NCBI GenBank assembly: GCA_007127625.1
Contig: SKYZ01000351.1
Coordinates: 1 to 8,739 of the forward strand
Length of the DNA stretch: 8,739 bases
Source of the DNA: Aquisalimonas sp.
Lineage (GTDB): Bacteria; Pseudomonadota; Gammaproteobacteria; Nitrococcales; Aquisalimonadaceae
Reading direction: 5' to 3'
The notes under the pieces are model-generated. The model saw only the letters and a list, made by a program, of their open reading frames with translations, was not told where the DNA came from and made no database searches. Both the position numbers and the translations under genes were made by a program. This document shows positions 1-6,715 of this stretch, piece after piece (within the stretch, counting starts at the first letter, position 1; each line of letters starts with the position of its first letter).

Positions 1-1
1 C

Positions 2-1381
2 GGCCTCGCTGCCCACGGCATCGAGGCCGGCGACCGGGTGGCGCTGATCCTAGACAACGGCACGCCGTTCGTGGAACTCATGCTGGCCACCTGGCGACTG
101 GGTGCGGTCATTGTGCCGCTGAACACCCGGGACCAGAAGCCCGGATATCAGCACATGCTCTCCGACTCCGGTGCCCGACTGGTGGTGTACGAGCCGGCAC
201 TGCGGGAGCGGTTGCCGTCGCCGGCGGACCTCCCGGAGCTGCAGCACAGACTGTGTGTTGCTGCCGGGTCAGGGGAGGCGGGATATGACTCCCTGTTCGA
301 GCACGGTCAGCGGACCGAAGTGGCCACCGTCGCCGAAGACGACACCGCCGCAATTCTCTATACCTCCGGCACCACCGGCAGACCGAAGGGTGCCATGCTC
401 ACGCACTTCGGGATCATCCACTCGCTGTTGCACTTCCAGTGGGGCATGGGGCTCGGACCGGGGGACCGATCCCTGATCACCGTGCCCATGAGCCATGTCA
501 CCGGCCTGGTGGCGCTGATCGGTGTGTCGCTGGGCGCTGCCGGCGCGCTGATCATCCAGCGCGAGTTCAAGGCCGCCCGCTTCCTGGAACTGGCGGCCCG
601 TGAGCGCATGACCCACACCGTCCTGGTGCCGGCCATGTACAACCTTTGCCTCCTGGACCCGGACTTCGACGGCCATGATCTCTCCGCCTGGCGGATCGGC
701 GGCTACGGCGGGGCACCCATGCCCGAGGTCACCATTCGTACGCTGGCGGAGAAGCTGCCGGGCCTGCAGCTCATGAACGCCTACGGCGCCACCGAGACCA
801 GTTCACCGGCGACCATGATGCCGCCGGCCTACACCTCGGGTCGTGGTGACAGCGTTGGCGCGGAGCTCCCGTGCGCCGAGGTTGTCGTCATGGATGACGC
901 GGGTTGTGAAGTCCCGCAGGGCGAGTCCGGTGAAGTCTGGATCCGCGGGCCCATGGTGGTGCCGGGCTACTGGAACAACGAGGCGGCAACGGCACGGGAA
1001 TTCACCGCCGGTTTCTGGCGCTCCGGGGACATCGGCAGCAAGGATGGCGACGGGTTTCTGTACGTCTTCGACCGCAAGAAGGACATGATCAACCGTGGTG
1101 GCTACAAGGTGTACACCACGGAAGTGGAGAACGTGCTGCTGGAACACCCCGATGTGGTGGAAGCGGCGGTGGTGGGGCGGCCCTGCCCGGTGCTGGGCGA
1201 ACGCGTACACGCGTTTGTCGTGACGAAGGTGGCCGGAGTCAGCACTGAGGCCATCAGGCAGCATTGTGCCGCGGCCCTGTCCGACTACAAGGTCCCCGAG
1301 GGCTGCACGTTCCGCAGCGAACCGCTGCCCCGCAACCCCAACGGCAAGGTGCTCAAGCGCACCCTGCGGGATGAACTGGCA
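2..1381 (+). repeat. Left arm of a long diverged inverted repeat (ligase copy 1)
   Basis: This stretch encodes 460 residues that align without gaps to the inverted stretch 6758-8137 (residues 70-529 of copy 2). The arms arise from a gene duplication in opposite orientation and are separated by about 5.4 kb. The arm may continue to the left of the window. Confidence 0.75.
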
Positions 1382-1384
1382 TGA
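2..1384 (+). CDS. AMP-forming acyl-CoA ligase, copy 1 (5' end outside window)
   Basis: ANL-superfamily ligase: it would activate a carboxylic acid with ATP to an acyl-adenylate and transfer it to CoA in the cytoplasm. The reading frame is open from base 2, in line with residue 70 of the full-length copy at 6716-8344, so about 69 N-terminal residues lie off the window. The GTG at 38 is internal, not the start. Motifs in order: P-loop YTSGTTGRPKG (from about nt 358), PMSHVTG, YGATETSS (about nt 782), SGDIG, DRKKDMINRGGYK, and a C-terminal NPNGK whose Lys is the expected adenylation lysine. It ends at DELA, without the 13-residue tail of copy 2. The two copies align over 460 residues without gaps and differ at about 66 positions (roughly 86% identity). 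It converges on the hotdog gene, 18 bases away. The substrate is unknown; a medium/long-chain, cyclic or aromatic acid is possible. Confidence 0.95.
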   Translation, partial: GLAAHGIEAGDRVALILDNGTPFVELMLATWRLGAVIVPLNTRDQKPGYQHMLSDSGARLVVYEPALRERLPSPADLPELQHRLCVAAGSGEAGYDSLFEHGQRTEVATVAEDDTAAILYTSGTTGRPKGAMLTHFGIIHSLLHFQWGMGLGPGDRSLITVPMSHVTGLVALIGVSLGAAGALIIQREFKAARFLELAARERMTHTVLVPAMYNLCLLDPDFDGHDLSAWRIGGYGGAPMPEVTIRTLAEKLPGLQLMNAYGATETSSPATMMPPAYTSGRGDSVGAELPCAEVVVMDDAGCEVPQGESGEVWIRGPMVVPGYWNNEAATAREFTAGFWRSGDIGSKDGDGFLYVFDRKKDMINRGGYKVYTTEVENVLLEHPDVVEAAVVGRPCPVLGERVHAFVVTKVAGVSTEAIRQHCAAALSDYKVPEGCTFRSEPLPRNPNGKVLKRTLRDELA

Positions 1385-1402
1385 CCCCGCCGGTCCTGGG
1401 GA

Positions 1403-2326
1403 TCATGCCTGGTTGCGCGCTTCTTCGTATCCCGGAAAGGAGTGCTTCAGTGTCGCGTGGTTGAGCAGCATCTCTGCCTTCAGCTGTTCCCCGGCGGCAT
1501 CGAAGATCCGGGTGCGTACCCAGTACGATTCGGTGCGCTTGCTCTCCGATAGCGCCACGATCTCGCGGCGGATGAGGTAATCCTCGCCGACCAGAAGCGG
1601 ACCGTCGACCATGCGGATCTCCTGGTCCGCGAACAGGCCGATGACGGGGTGCTTCACCGGGAACTGCGCCTTGGGGCTGGTGTACTCGGCCAGCACGCTG
1701 ACCATCTCCAGCGGGATGATCGGCCGACCCCACGGCGACGACGCACCCTCCGCATACCAGGGTGAGTACTCGGTGATCTTTTCCAGTTTCTGGTTCAGGG
1801 AAAAAGGGTAGAGATTGCCCATGTGCTGGTCCAGGTCCATGCGCACCGGCTCGTCCTGAGCGCCCGTCATGCCCACTTCGAGATCGGACAGGATCACCAG
1901 TTTCTCCGGCGGGCGCAGCTTCGCCATGCGCTGCTCTAGCAGGGTCTGCCCGTGATCCGGGTCGATGCTCGCGCTGGCCTCGAGCACCGGGGTGCCATCC
2001 GCCTTCTCGGCCCAGGCCCGTGCTCGTGTGGCCCCCGGCTCCGGGATCTCCACAAAGGCCCGCACCGACTCACCCTCGACCACCATGTTCTGGAAGTGAG
2101 ACGAGAAGCAGCCCCGCTCGAACCAGTCGTTTCCCCAGATACGGGCAAGCAAGGGCAGGAACTGACTGAAGTGTGTCGGCCCCTCAATGGGGCCGGCCCG
2201 AAAGCCGAGTTCCTCGGCCATGGAGTCGTCGTGGATGGAGCTGTGACCGCTGTATTCCTGGTCGGCCAGCATCTGCTGCGGCTGTCGCAAGGGGCCGCAC
2301 AAGGAAAGTGGTGTATCGAAGCTCAT
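1403..2326 (-). CDS. Two-domain hotdog-fold protein (MaoC/FAS1-like dehydratase family)
   Basis: 307 residues, the length expected for a tandem double hotdog. The first half (about 20-125) holds a MaoC-like segment at 25-52: His32, Asp34 and Ala37 fit the hydratase-2 pattern H-x-[DE]-x2-[AS], followed by GF-x-AGPIEG. The Asp normally five residues before the His is Gly27. The second half (about 175-295) has an equivalent segment, YSPWYAEG then SPWGRPIIPLEM (about 187-208), with Trp/Tyr where His is expected. Family knowledge suggests an enoyl-CoA hydratase/dehydratase or a related acyl-CoA-handling role, which suits the neighbouring ligases, but neither half shows a complete Asp-His pair, so the activity is uncertain. 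The ATG at 2326 is preceded by a weak purine stretch (GAGACAGGG). It is the last gene of the minus-strand series, 92 bases after the flavoenzyme gene. An alternative is a non-catalytic acyl-CoA binding or thioesterase-like protein. Confidence 0.82.
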   Translation of the reverse strand: MSFDTPLSLCGPLRQPQQMLADQEYSGHSSIHDDSMAEELGFRAGPIEGPTHFSQFLPLLARIWGNDWFERGCFSSHFQNMVVEGESVRAFVEIPEPGATRARAWAEKADGTPVLEASASIDPDHGQTLLEQRMAKLRPPEKLVILSDLEVGMTGAQDEPVRMDLDQHMGNLYPFSLNQKLEKITEYSPWYAEGASSPWGRPIIPLEMVSVLAEYTSPKAQFPVKHPVIGLFADQEIRMVDGPLLVGEDYLIRREIVALSESKRTESYWVRTRIFDAAGEQLKAEMLLNHATLKHSFPGYEEARNQA

Positions 2327-2390
2327 CGCCCTGTCTCATTCATGATGTAGTGAAACCTCAGCCGGGAACGCCGCCTCCTGCAGGCAGCGC

Positions 2391-2417
2391 CCCGTCAAGT
2401 GTCGAGCGCCCGACGGG
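2391..2417 (-). other. Weak hairpin after the flavoenzyme gene
   Basis: CCCGTC at 2391-2396 pairs with GACGGG at 2412-2417 around a 15-base loop, directly after the flavoenzyme stop (2419-2421) and ahead of the hotdog gene. There is no T-run. It could be a minor mRNA processing or attenuation element, or chance in GC-rich DNA. Confidence 0.3.
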
Positions 2418-2418
2418 T

Positions 2419-3396
2419 TCAGCTGTCCAGCATGCCCGCAAGGCGGTCGCGAATGAGCCCTTCGGATTCCGCCATGGTGCGGTCAATGAGCTCCTTCACC
2501 GTCGGCACGTCGTGGATCAGCCCGGCAACCATGCCGCAGGACCAGGCGCCGGCGTCCATCTCGCCCTCTTTCATGATGCGCGGGTACACGCCGGCCACCT
2601 CATCGAGAATGTCCTCGAACTTGAGATCGTCGCCCAGGCGTTTCTCCTTCTCCAGCAACCGCTCCACGGCGTCATTGGTGAGCACACGCTCCGTATTGCG
2701 CAGAGGACGCATGACCAGGCGCGTGTCCAGCTCGCTTGCCGCGACGATGGCCTGCTTGACTCGTTCGTGCACCGGCGCTTCCTGGGTGGCGATGAAACGC
2801 GTCCCCATGTTCATGCCCTCGGCGCCCATGGCCAGCGCGGCCGTCAGCGACCGGCCGTTCGCCATGCCGCCGGAGGCGACGAACGGGATGGTCAACTCTT
2901 CCGCGGCACGGGGCAGCAGGATGAAATTGGGGACATCGTCTTCACCCGGATGGCCGCCACACTCGAAGCCGTCAACGCTGGCGGCATCGCAGCCGATTGA
3001 CTCCGCCTTCAGGGCGTGTCGCACGGAGGTGCACTTGTGGATCACCTTGATCCCTGCCTCCTGCAACGGTGGCAGAACCTGCTGCGGATTGTTGCCCGCC
3101 GTCTCCACGACTTTCACACCGCCATCGATGATGGCCTTGATGTAACCGGGGTAGTCAGGAGTGTTGACGGACGGCAGGAACGTCACGTTCACCCCGAACG
3201 GCTTGTCGGTCATCTCGTGACAGCGCCGGATCTCCTCGGCAAGCGCTTCGGGGTTGGGCTGGGTCAGTGCGGTAATGATGCCGAGCCCGCCGGCATTCGA
3301 CACTGCCGCCGCCAGCTCCGCATAGCCGACGTGGTGCATGCCACCCTGGATAATCGGGTGCTGGATGCCAAACATTTCCGTGATTTTCGTCTTCAT
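2419..3396 (-). CDS. FMN-dependent oxidoreductase, nitronate monooxygenase / NADH:quinone reductase (PA1024-like) family
   Basis: 325-residue TIM-barrel flavoprotein of the 2-nitropropane dioxygenase-like family (COG2070). Visible motifs: HPIIQGGM (13-20), NAGGLG near 34-39, VETAGNNP (97-104), HKCTSVRHALKAE (120-132), DGFECGGHPGEDD (142-154), ASGGMANGR (174-182, phosphate-binding glycine region) and MGTRF (197-201). This set, especially the TAGN and GFEC-x-GHPGEDD blocks, resembles from memory Pseudomonas aeruginosa PA1024, which was reassigned from nitronate monooxygenase to NADH:quinone reductase. FabK-like enoyl reductases share the same fold. I chose the ATG at 3396 because family homology begins at MKTKITEMFG. 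An in-frame ATG at 3444 would add 16 residues that do not look conserved. The ribosome site is weak (GACGAAGA). It lies between the TRAP genes and the hotdog gene, so a redox step on a CoA-linked intermediate or quinone protection are both possible; the context does not decide. Confidence 0.9.
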   Translation of the reverse strand: MKTKITEMFGIQHPIIQGGMHHVGYAELAAAVSNAGGLGIITALTQPNPEALAEEIRRCHEMTDKPFGVNVTFLPSVNTPDYPGYIKAIIDGGVKVVETAGNNPQQVLPPLQEAGIKVIHKCTSVRHALKAESIGCDAASVDGFECGGHPGEDDVPNFILLPRAAEELTIPFVASGGMANGRSLTAALAMGAEGMNMGTRFIATQEAPVHERVKQAIVAASELDTRLVMRPLRNTERVLTNDAVERLLEKEKRLGDDLKFEDILDEVAGVYPRIMKEGEMDAGAWSCGMVAGLIHDVPTVKELIDRTMAESEGLIRDRLAGMLDS

Positions 3397-3605
3397 GGGT
3401 CTTCGTCTAACACTCTTGGTTGGCGCCGGAGCACGCATGTGCAAGCGCTTCGTGATTGGCCGGGATGCGATGCCTTCTGCCGAAGCACTGCACCCGCACG
3501 TGAATCGATTGTCGATATTGCCTCGTAACCCGCTTCAGCACCAAACCCGCGCAATGTGTCCTGCCCTCGAACGAGGTTTGCTCATCCAGCTTCAGCCATA
3601 GGGTA
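3397..3605. other. Gap between small TRAP permease and flavoenzyme genes
   Basis: The longest non-coding stretch in the window, 209 bases. I see no convincing coding sequence, no T-run terminator and no clear pair of -35/-10 boxes. A short inverted repeat GCAC-N4-GTGC lies at 3431-3442, about 35 bases before the flavoenzyme start, and CTCGAACGAG (3566-3575) is a small near-palindrome. The length, in a series otherwise spaced by 18-92 bases, suggests a separate promoter for the flavoenzyme and hotdog genes, but this is inference. Confidence 0.35.
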
Positions 3606-4130
3606 CTAACCAGGCGATGAGGATGGGCGCCCCCCGGTGACAATGCTAACCAGGCTTCGCGCGAGTTGGCGGAGCATCTCCAGAAGCATGAGGCCGAACG
3701 CAAGGGGTACCATTGCCAGCACCGGGTAGATCAGCCAGTAGCCGCTGCCGATCTGCGCCTGACGACCGTCCATGTATCCGTCCCACGCGAACAGCCCCGT
3801 GTAGTAGAGCAGGGCGCCGAAGACGGCCGTCTCGACAGTCAGCACCACGGTGGCCAATAGTGCCTGCCCGCGGGGCGGCAACGCCTCACTGATGAAGCCC
3901 AGTCGCGGGAAGGTGCCCTCACGGTGCGCCAGCGGCAGTGCCCAGAACACGATCAACGGAAACAGAATACGTTCGACGATGTTGTAGGCTCCAGGGATGA
4001 GGTTCATCCCGAGGACGTAGCGTCCAAAGACGCTGATCACTGTAATCAGCATCATTGCAAGCAGGCACAGGCCGGCACCTACCGACGCCAGCCCCCAGTC
4101 CACTCGCCCGATCCATTTCCAGATCCTCAC
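3606..4130 (-). CDS. dctQ: TRAP transporter small permease subunit (DctQ family)
   Basis: 174-residue inner-membrane protein, the usual size for a DctQ subunit, which packs against the large permease and is needed for carboxylate uptake in TRAP transporters. Four hydrophobic segments are visible at about 13-36, 52-68, 90-112 and 131-153. The family-typical FGRYVLG follows the first segment, and an acidic/basic pair (Glu53-Arg54) begins the second. The C-terminus is a short polar tail rich in Ser and Pro. The start is a GTG at 4130 with GGAGG only four bases upstream, a strong but closely spaced ribosome site. It begins 18 bases after the large permease stop, so the two are surely co-transcribed and probably translationally coupled. 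It lies after, rather than before, the large permease, which is not the most common order. Confidence 0.93.
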   Translation of the reverse strand: MRIWKWIGRVDWGLASVGAGLCLLAMMLITVISVFGRYVLGMNLIPGAYNIVERILFPLIVFWALPLAHREGTFPRLGFISEALPPRGQALLATVVLTVETAVFGALLYYTGLFAWDGYMDGRQAQIGSGYWLIYPVLAMVPLAFGLMLLEMLRQLARSLVSIVTGGRPSSSPG

Positions 4131-4148
4131 GCCACCTCCGGAGTCTCG

Positions 4149-5456
4149 TTAGCGAATGTGGCCGGGTAGCCAGGTCACGATGCCCGGCACCATGACCATG
4201 AGCGCCGATACAAGCACCGCTGCGAACAACGCGAAAACCGCCGTGATACGGAATACAGGCCCCACCGGAAACTGTGCCGCGGAGGCCGCTGCATAAGCAG
4301 AAAGCCCCACTGGCGGGGTCAAAAGGCCCAAGGAGATCATGAAACATGCCATTACGCCGAACCAGAGCAGGTTCACGTCTGCGGCATTGAGGATCGGCAT
4401 GATGATGGGAATAAGCAGCACCATCACGGCAGCAGATTCCAGGAACAGCCCGAAGACGAAAAAGGCAGCGAGCAGGGCAACCACGACCAGCTCCGGGTTG
4501 TCCAGAAATGGCTCCACCATCGCCAGCAGCTCGCGGGGTACCCGTGAATAGGAGAGAAAGCGGCCGAAGATCTGGGCGCCGAGCACGATGATCATGATCA
4601 TCGCGGTGACCTTTACGGAATCCGACAGAGCATGGGCGATATCCCGCACTCCCACGCGCCGCATCAGGAGCATGCCGACCAGCGCGGTGAACGCACCCAG
4701 CGCCCCCGCTTCTCCGGCCGTGACGACCCCGCCGTAGATGCCCCCGAAAATCACTCCCATCAACACCAGGACGAAGGCGAATGCTCCCATGCTGCCCCGC
4801 TCCGGGAGGCCCTCCCCGCCCTGCGGAGCCTGTCCTTCCGTGGAATCGACCCGGGTTTCACCGAAGATGCGAAGGCACACAATGTAGACAGCGATGCACA
4901 CCAGGGCGGGAAGCAGGGCGCCGATGAACAGATGACCGATCGAGACCTGGGTCAGCGAGCCGTAGATGATCATGATCAGGCTAGGCGGGATGATCGCTGA
5001 CAGCGACCCCGCGATGGCCGCAAGCGCGACACTCATGCGGCGGGTATAGCCGAAGGTTTCCAGTTGCGGTGAAGCCAGCGTCGCAAGCGCTGCCGACGTC
5101 GCCGCGCCTGAACCGGATACCGCGCCGAGCATCCCGCCGGAGATAATCGTGGCCACGCCGAGCGGGAAGCGTCGGTAGCCTGCGAGCCGGTACCCCACGC
5201 GAAAGAGATCCACCACCACGCCACCACGTAGCAGGAGCTGGGCCATGAGCAGGTAGAGCGGGATCAGCGACAGGGAGTACGTGGAGGCGGTGTAGAAAAT
5301 GTCGCGGGCGATAATGCCATCGAAGACCTGCGGCCCGATCCAGAGATAGATACCCACCATTCCCGAGGCGAACAGCACCGTGGCCACGTGCTGGCCCAGC
5401 ACCAGAAACAGGACGAACCAGAAGGCAACTGTCCAGACGATGAGATCCTGTTCCAT
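4149..5456 (-). CDS. dctM: TRAP transporter large permease subunit (DctM family)
   Basis: 435-residue polytopic membrane protein, matching the usual 425-440 residues of DctM. It is the ion-coupled transport subunit that takes substrate from the periplasmic binding protein. Hydrophobic segments cover most of the chain. Recognisable family blocks are LIPLYLLMAQLL (64-75), the small-residue motif GAVSGSGAATSAALA (111-125), IPPSLIMIIYG (156-166), TAGEAGALGA (246-255) and the C-terminal LGLLTPPVGLSAYAA (376-390). The cytoplasmic loop around 200-222 is hydrophilic and Gly/Glu-rich, as in other members, where it separates the two halves. The ATG at 5456 has GGAG seven bases upstream. It follows the binding-protein gene by 84 bases, a gap holding a strong stem-loop, and precedes the small permease by 18 bases. 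Confidence 0.95.
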   Translation of the reverse strand: MEQDLIVWTVAFWFVLFLVLGQHVATVLFASGMVGIYLWIGPQVFDGIIARDIFYTASTYSLSLIPLYLLMAQLLLRGGVVVDLFRVGYRLAGYRRFPLGVATIISGGMLGAVSGSGAATSAALATLASPQLETFGYTRRMSVALAAIAGSLSAIIPPSLIMIIYGSLTQVSIGHLFIGALLPALVCIAVYIVCLRIFGETRVDSTEGQAPQGGEGLPERGSMGAFAFVLVLMGVIFGGIYGGVVTAGEAGALGAFTALVGMLLMRRVGVRDIAHALSDSVKVTAMIMIIVLGAQIFGRFLSYSRVPRELLAMVEPFLDNPELVVVALLAAFFVFGLFLESAAVMVLLIPIIMPILNAADVNLLWFGVMACFMISLGLLTPPVGLSAYAAASAAQFPVGPVFRITAVFALFAAVLVSALMVMVPGIVTWLPGHIR

Positions 5457-5483
5457 GCACGCGCTCCGACCACGGGATCATGT

Positions 5484-5512
5484 CGGGGCGGACGCCGGGA
5501 GCGCCCGCCCCG
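5484..5512 (-). promoter_or_regulatory. Intergenic stem-loop between TRAP binding-protein and permease genes
   Basis: CGGGGCGG at 5484-5491 is the exact reverse complement of CCGCCCCG at 5505-5512. After one A/C mismatch the stem continues with CGC/GCG, leaving a five-base loop. This gives a very GC-rich hairpin in the transcript directly after the binding-protein gene and before the permease genes. No T-run follows on the minus strand, so it is not a classical terminator. Partial termination or 3'-end protection of the upstream message is inferred; either would give more binding protein than permease. Confidence 0.6.
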
Positions 5513-5540
5513 GGATCGACTCATTGCCGCGGATCGCGCC

Positions 5541-6635
5541 TCACGCGTCCAGATCCAGGTACTCGGCGACGCCTTCCGGCAGCTCGCCTCCTTCGTCAAT
5601 GATCAACTCCGCCCAAAGGCGTGCAGTCGCGCGTGCAGGGTGACCGTCGTCCTCCAGGTCCTCGATCCAGTCGATCCAGGTCTGACGGGCAGCCTCGGCG
5701 ATGTGGTCCTGCATAGCCCCGGAGAGTTCGGACACTGGCACGAACGCTGCCCCTTCGGCCGCTGTTTCTTCGCGGACCCGAGCATCCTGCTCCTCGATAT
5801 GCCGTGCGTTCGCTTCGGTCACTTCACGGGCGATTCGATCGACGTGCTCCTGCTGTTCGTCGGACAGGGCGTTCCACTGATCTTCGGTCATGGCGATATA
5901 GCTCTGCCAGTGACCGATGGCTACATCGGTGATGGTGTAGGTGAGCAGTTCTTCCAGCGAGTAGGAGATCCAGTCACCCACCGAAAGGATGATGCCGTCG
6001 ATGGTGCCCCGGGACATGGCCTCGTAGGCCTCCGCCGCCGGCATGGTTACCGGAGTGACACCAAGCTGCTCGAGCACCACCGTGTGAAGCGCGGAACCGG
6101 CACGCATGGGCATGCCCGCGAAGTCATCCGGCTCCCGAAGTTCCTCGCCAGCGGTGGAGATCATGTAGGCGGCCGTGGTGCCCAGCCCCCAGGCCTTGAG
6201 ATCCTTGTCGCCGATTTCGTAGTCGTAGAACGTCTTGCCGTCGGTGATCTCCCGGTCGGAGTCCATCAATGCAGTGAACGCTCGCGTGACGATCTCCGAA
6301 TCCGTGTGGTACGTCGGTAGCTGGGTGATGTCCGAAAGCGGGAACTGGCCCTCGTGATACGGGGCCAGCAGTGGTGACGCGACGTCAATCACCCCGGCGT
6401 CCAGAGCGTCGCGCTCACCGCCAATGGACACGAGTTCGCCGGCATAGTAGCGGGTGAACGTAATGTCCGTTTCCTGTTCCACTCGATCGGCGAATTCGTC
6501 CATGTATGCGCCGACCCAGAAATGGTGTTCGGCCAGTCCCGCCGATATGGTGAGATGCTGAGCCGTTGCGCTGCCGATACCCAGGCTCAGGATGGCCGCC
6601 GCTCCGGCCGCTGACTGCAGGGCTTGCTTGATCAT
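5541..6635 (-). CDS. dctP: TRAP transporter periplasmic solute-binding protein (DctP family)
   Basis: 364 residues. It would bind an organic acid in the periplasm and deliver it to the permease pair downstream. Residues 1-25 look like a signal peptide: a short positive start (MIKQ), a hydrophobic Ala/Leu/Ile core, and a cleavage site ATA-QHL. The central block PMRAGSALHTVVLEQLGV followed by PAAEAYEAMSRGTIDG (about 176-214) is the family signature. Arg178 is the expected carboxylate-binding arginine, supporting an acidic ligand. The mature chain is extremely acidic, about 68 Asp/Glu against 16 Arg and 3 Lys, as in proteins exposed to high salt. The ATG at 6635 has a strong AGGAGG site upstream. 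It lies 80 bases after the stop of acyl-CoA ligase copy 2, suggesting that the imported acid is the ligase substrate. The ligand cannot be named from sequence alone. Confidence 0.95.
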   Translation of the reverse strand: MIKQALQSAAGAAAILSLGIGSATAQHLTISAGLAEHHFWVGAYMDEFADRVEQETDITFTRYYAGELVSIGGERDALDAGVIDVASPLLAPYHEGQFPLSDITQLPTYHTDSEIVTRAFTALMDSDREITDGKTFYDYEIGDKDLKAWGLGTTAAYMISTAGEELREPDDFAGMPMRAGSALHTVVLEQLGVTPVTMPAAEAYEAMSRGTIDGIILSVGDWISYSLEELLTYTITDVAIGHWQSYIAMTEDQWNALSDEQQEHVDRIAREVTEANARHIEEQDARVREETAAEGAAFVPVSELSGAMQDHIAEAARQTWIDWIEDLEDDGHPARATARLWAELIIDEGGELPEGVAEYLDLDA

Positions 6636-6651
6636 GGTAGGTCTCCTCCTC
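6633..6651 (-). promoter_or_regulatory. Strong ribosome binding site of the TRAP binding-protein gene
   Basis: The minus strand reads GAGGAGGAGACCTACC before the ATG at 6635, giving a full AGGAGG match about nine bases from the start. It is much stronger than the sites before the flavoenzyme and hotdog genes. That fits a binding protein made in excess over the other products of the unit, and it settles the start codon. Confidence 0.75.
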
Positions 6652-6715
6652 GCCTCTGCGGGCGTATCTCGTTATGTCGTCTACGGGGTTTCACCGCTCG
6701 GTCGCGGCTTGATGG

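Noticed and set aside
38..40. GTG at 38 as the start of ligase copy 1
   Set aside because: The frame is open to base 2, and the upstream residues GLAAHGIEAGDR match residues 70-81 of copy 2, so this GTG codes for an internal Val.
1385..1401. CCCC/GGGG inverted repeat as a bidirectional terminator
   Set aside because: The stem is only four base pairs with a nine-base loop and no T-run on either strand.
2173..3145. Overlapping plus-strand open frames of 275 and 248 residues
   Set aside because: They lie opposite the flavoenzyme and hotdog genes, whose minus-strand frames carry family motifs. They have shadow-like composition rich in Arg, Ser and His.
1403..3396. Steroid-ring (IpdC/FadD3-like) degradation cluster
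   Set aside because: A ligase beside a nitronate-monooxygenase-like flavoenzyme recalls such clusters, but the flavoenzyme motifs fit the PA1024 type better and no IpdA/IpdB or other steroid genes are in the window.
3407..3703. 98-residue minus-strand open frame covering the 3397-3605 gap
   Set aside because: It overlaps the end of the small permease gene in another frame, has no good ribosome site, and its product has no visible domain or signal.
5388..6320. 310-residue plus-strand open frame opposite the TRAP binding-protein gene
   Set aside because: It overlaps a clearly recognised binding protein with a signal peptide and a strong ribosome site. The antisense product has no family resemblance.
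6660..6715. CCGC/GCGG repeat before the TRAP binding-protein gene as an operator or terminator
   Set aside because: A four-base stem is expected by chance in DNA of this composition, and no FadR-like operator palindrome is visible there or in 8345-8401.
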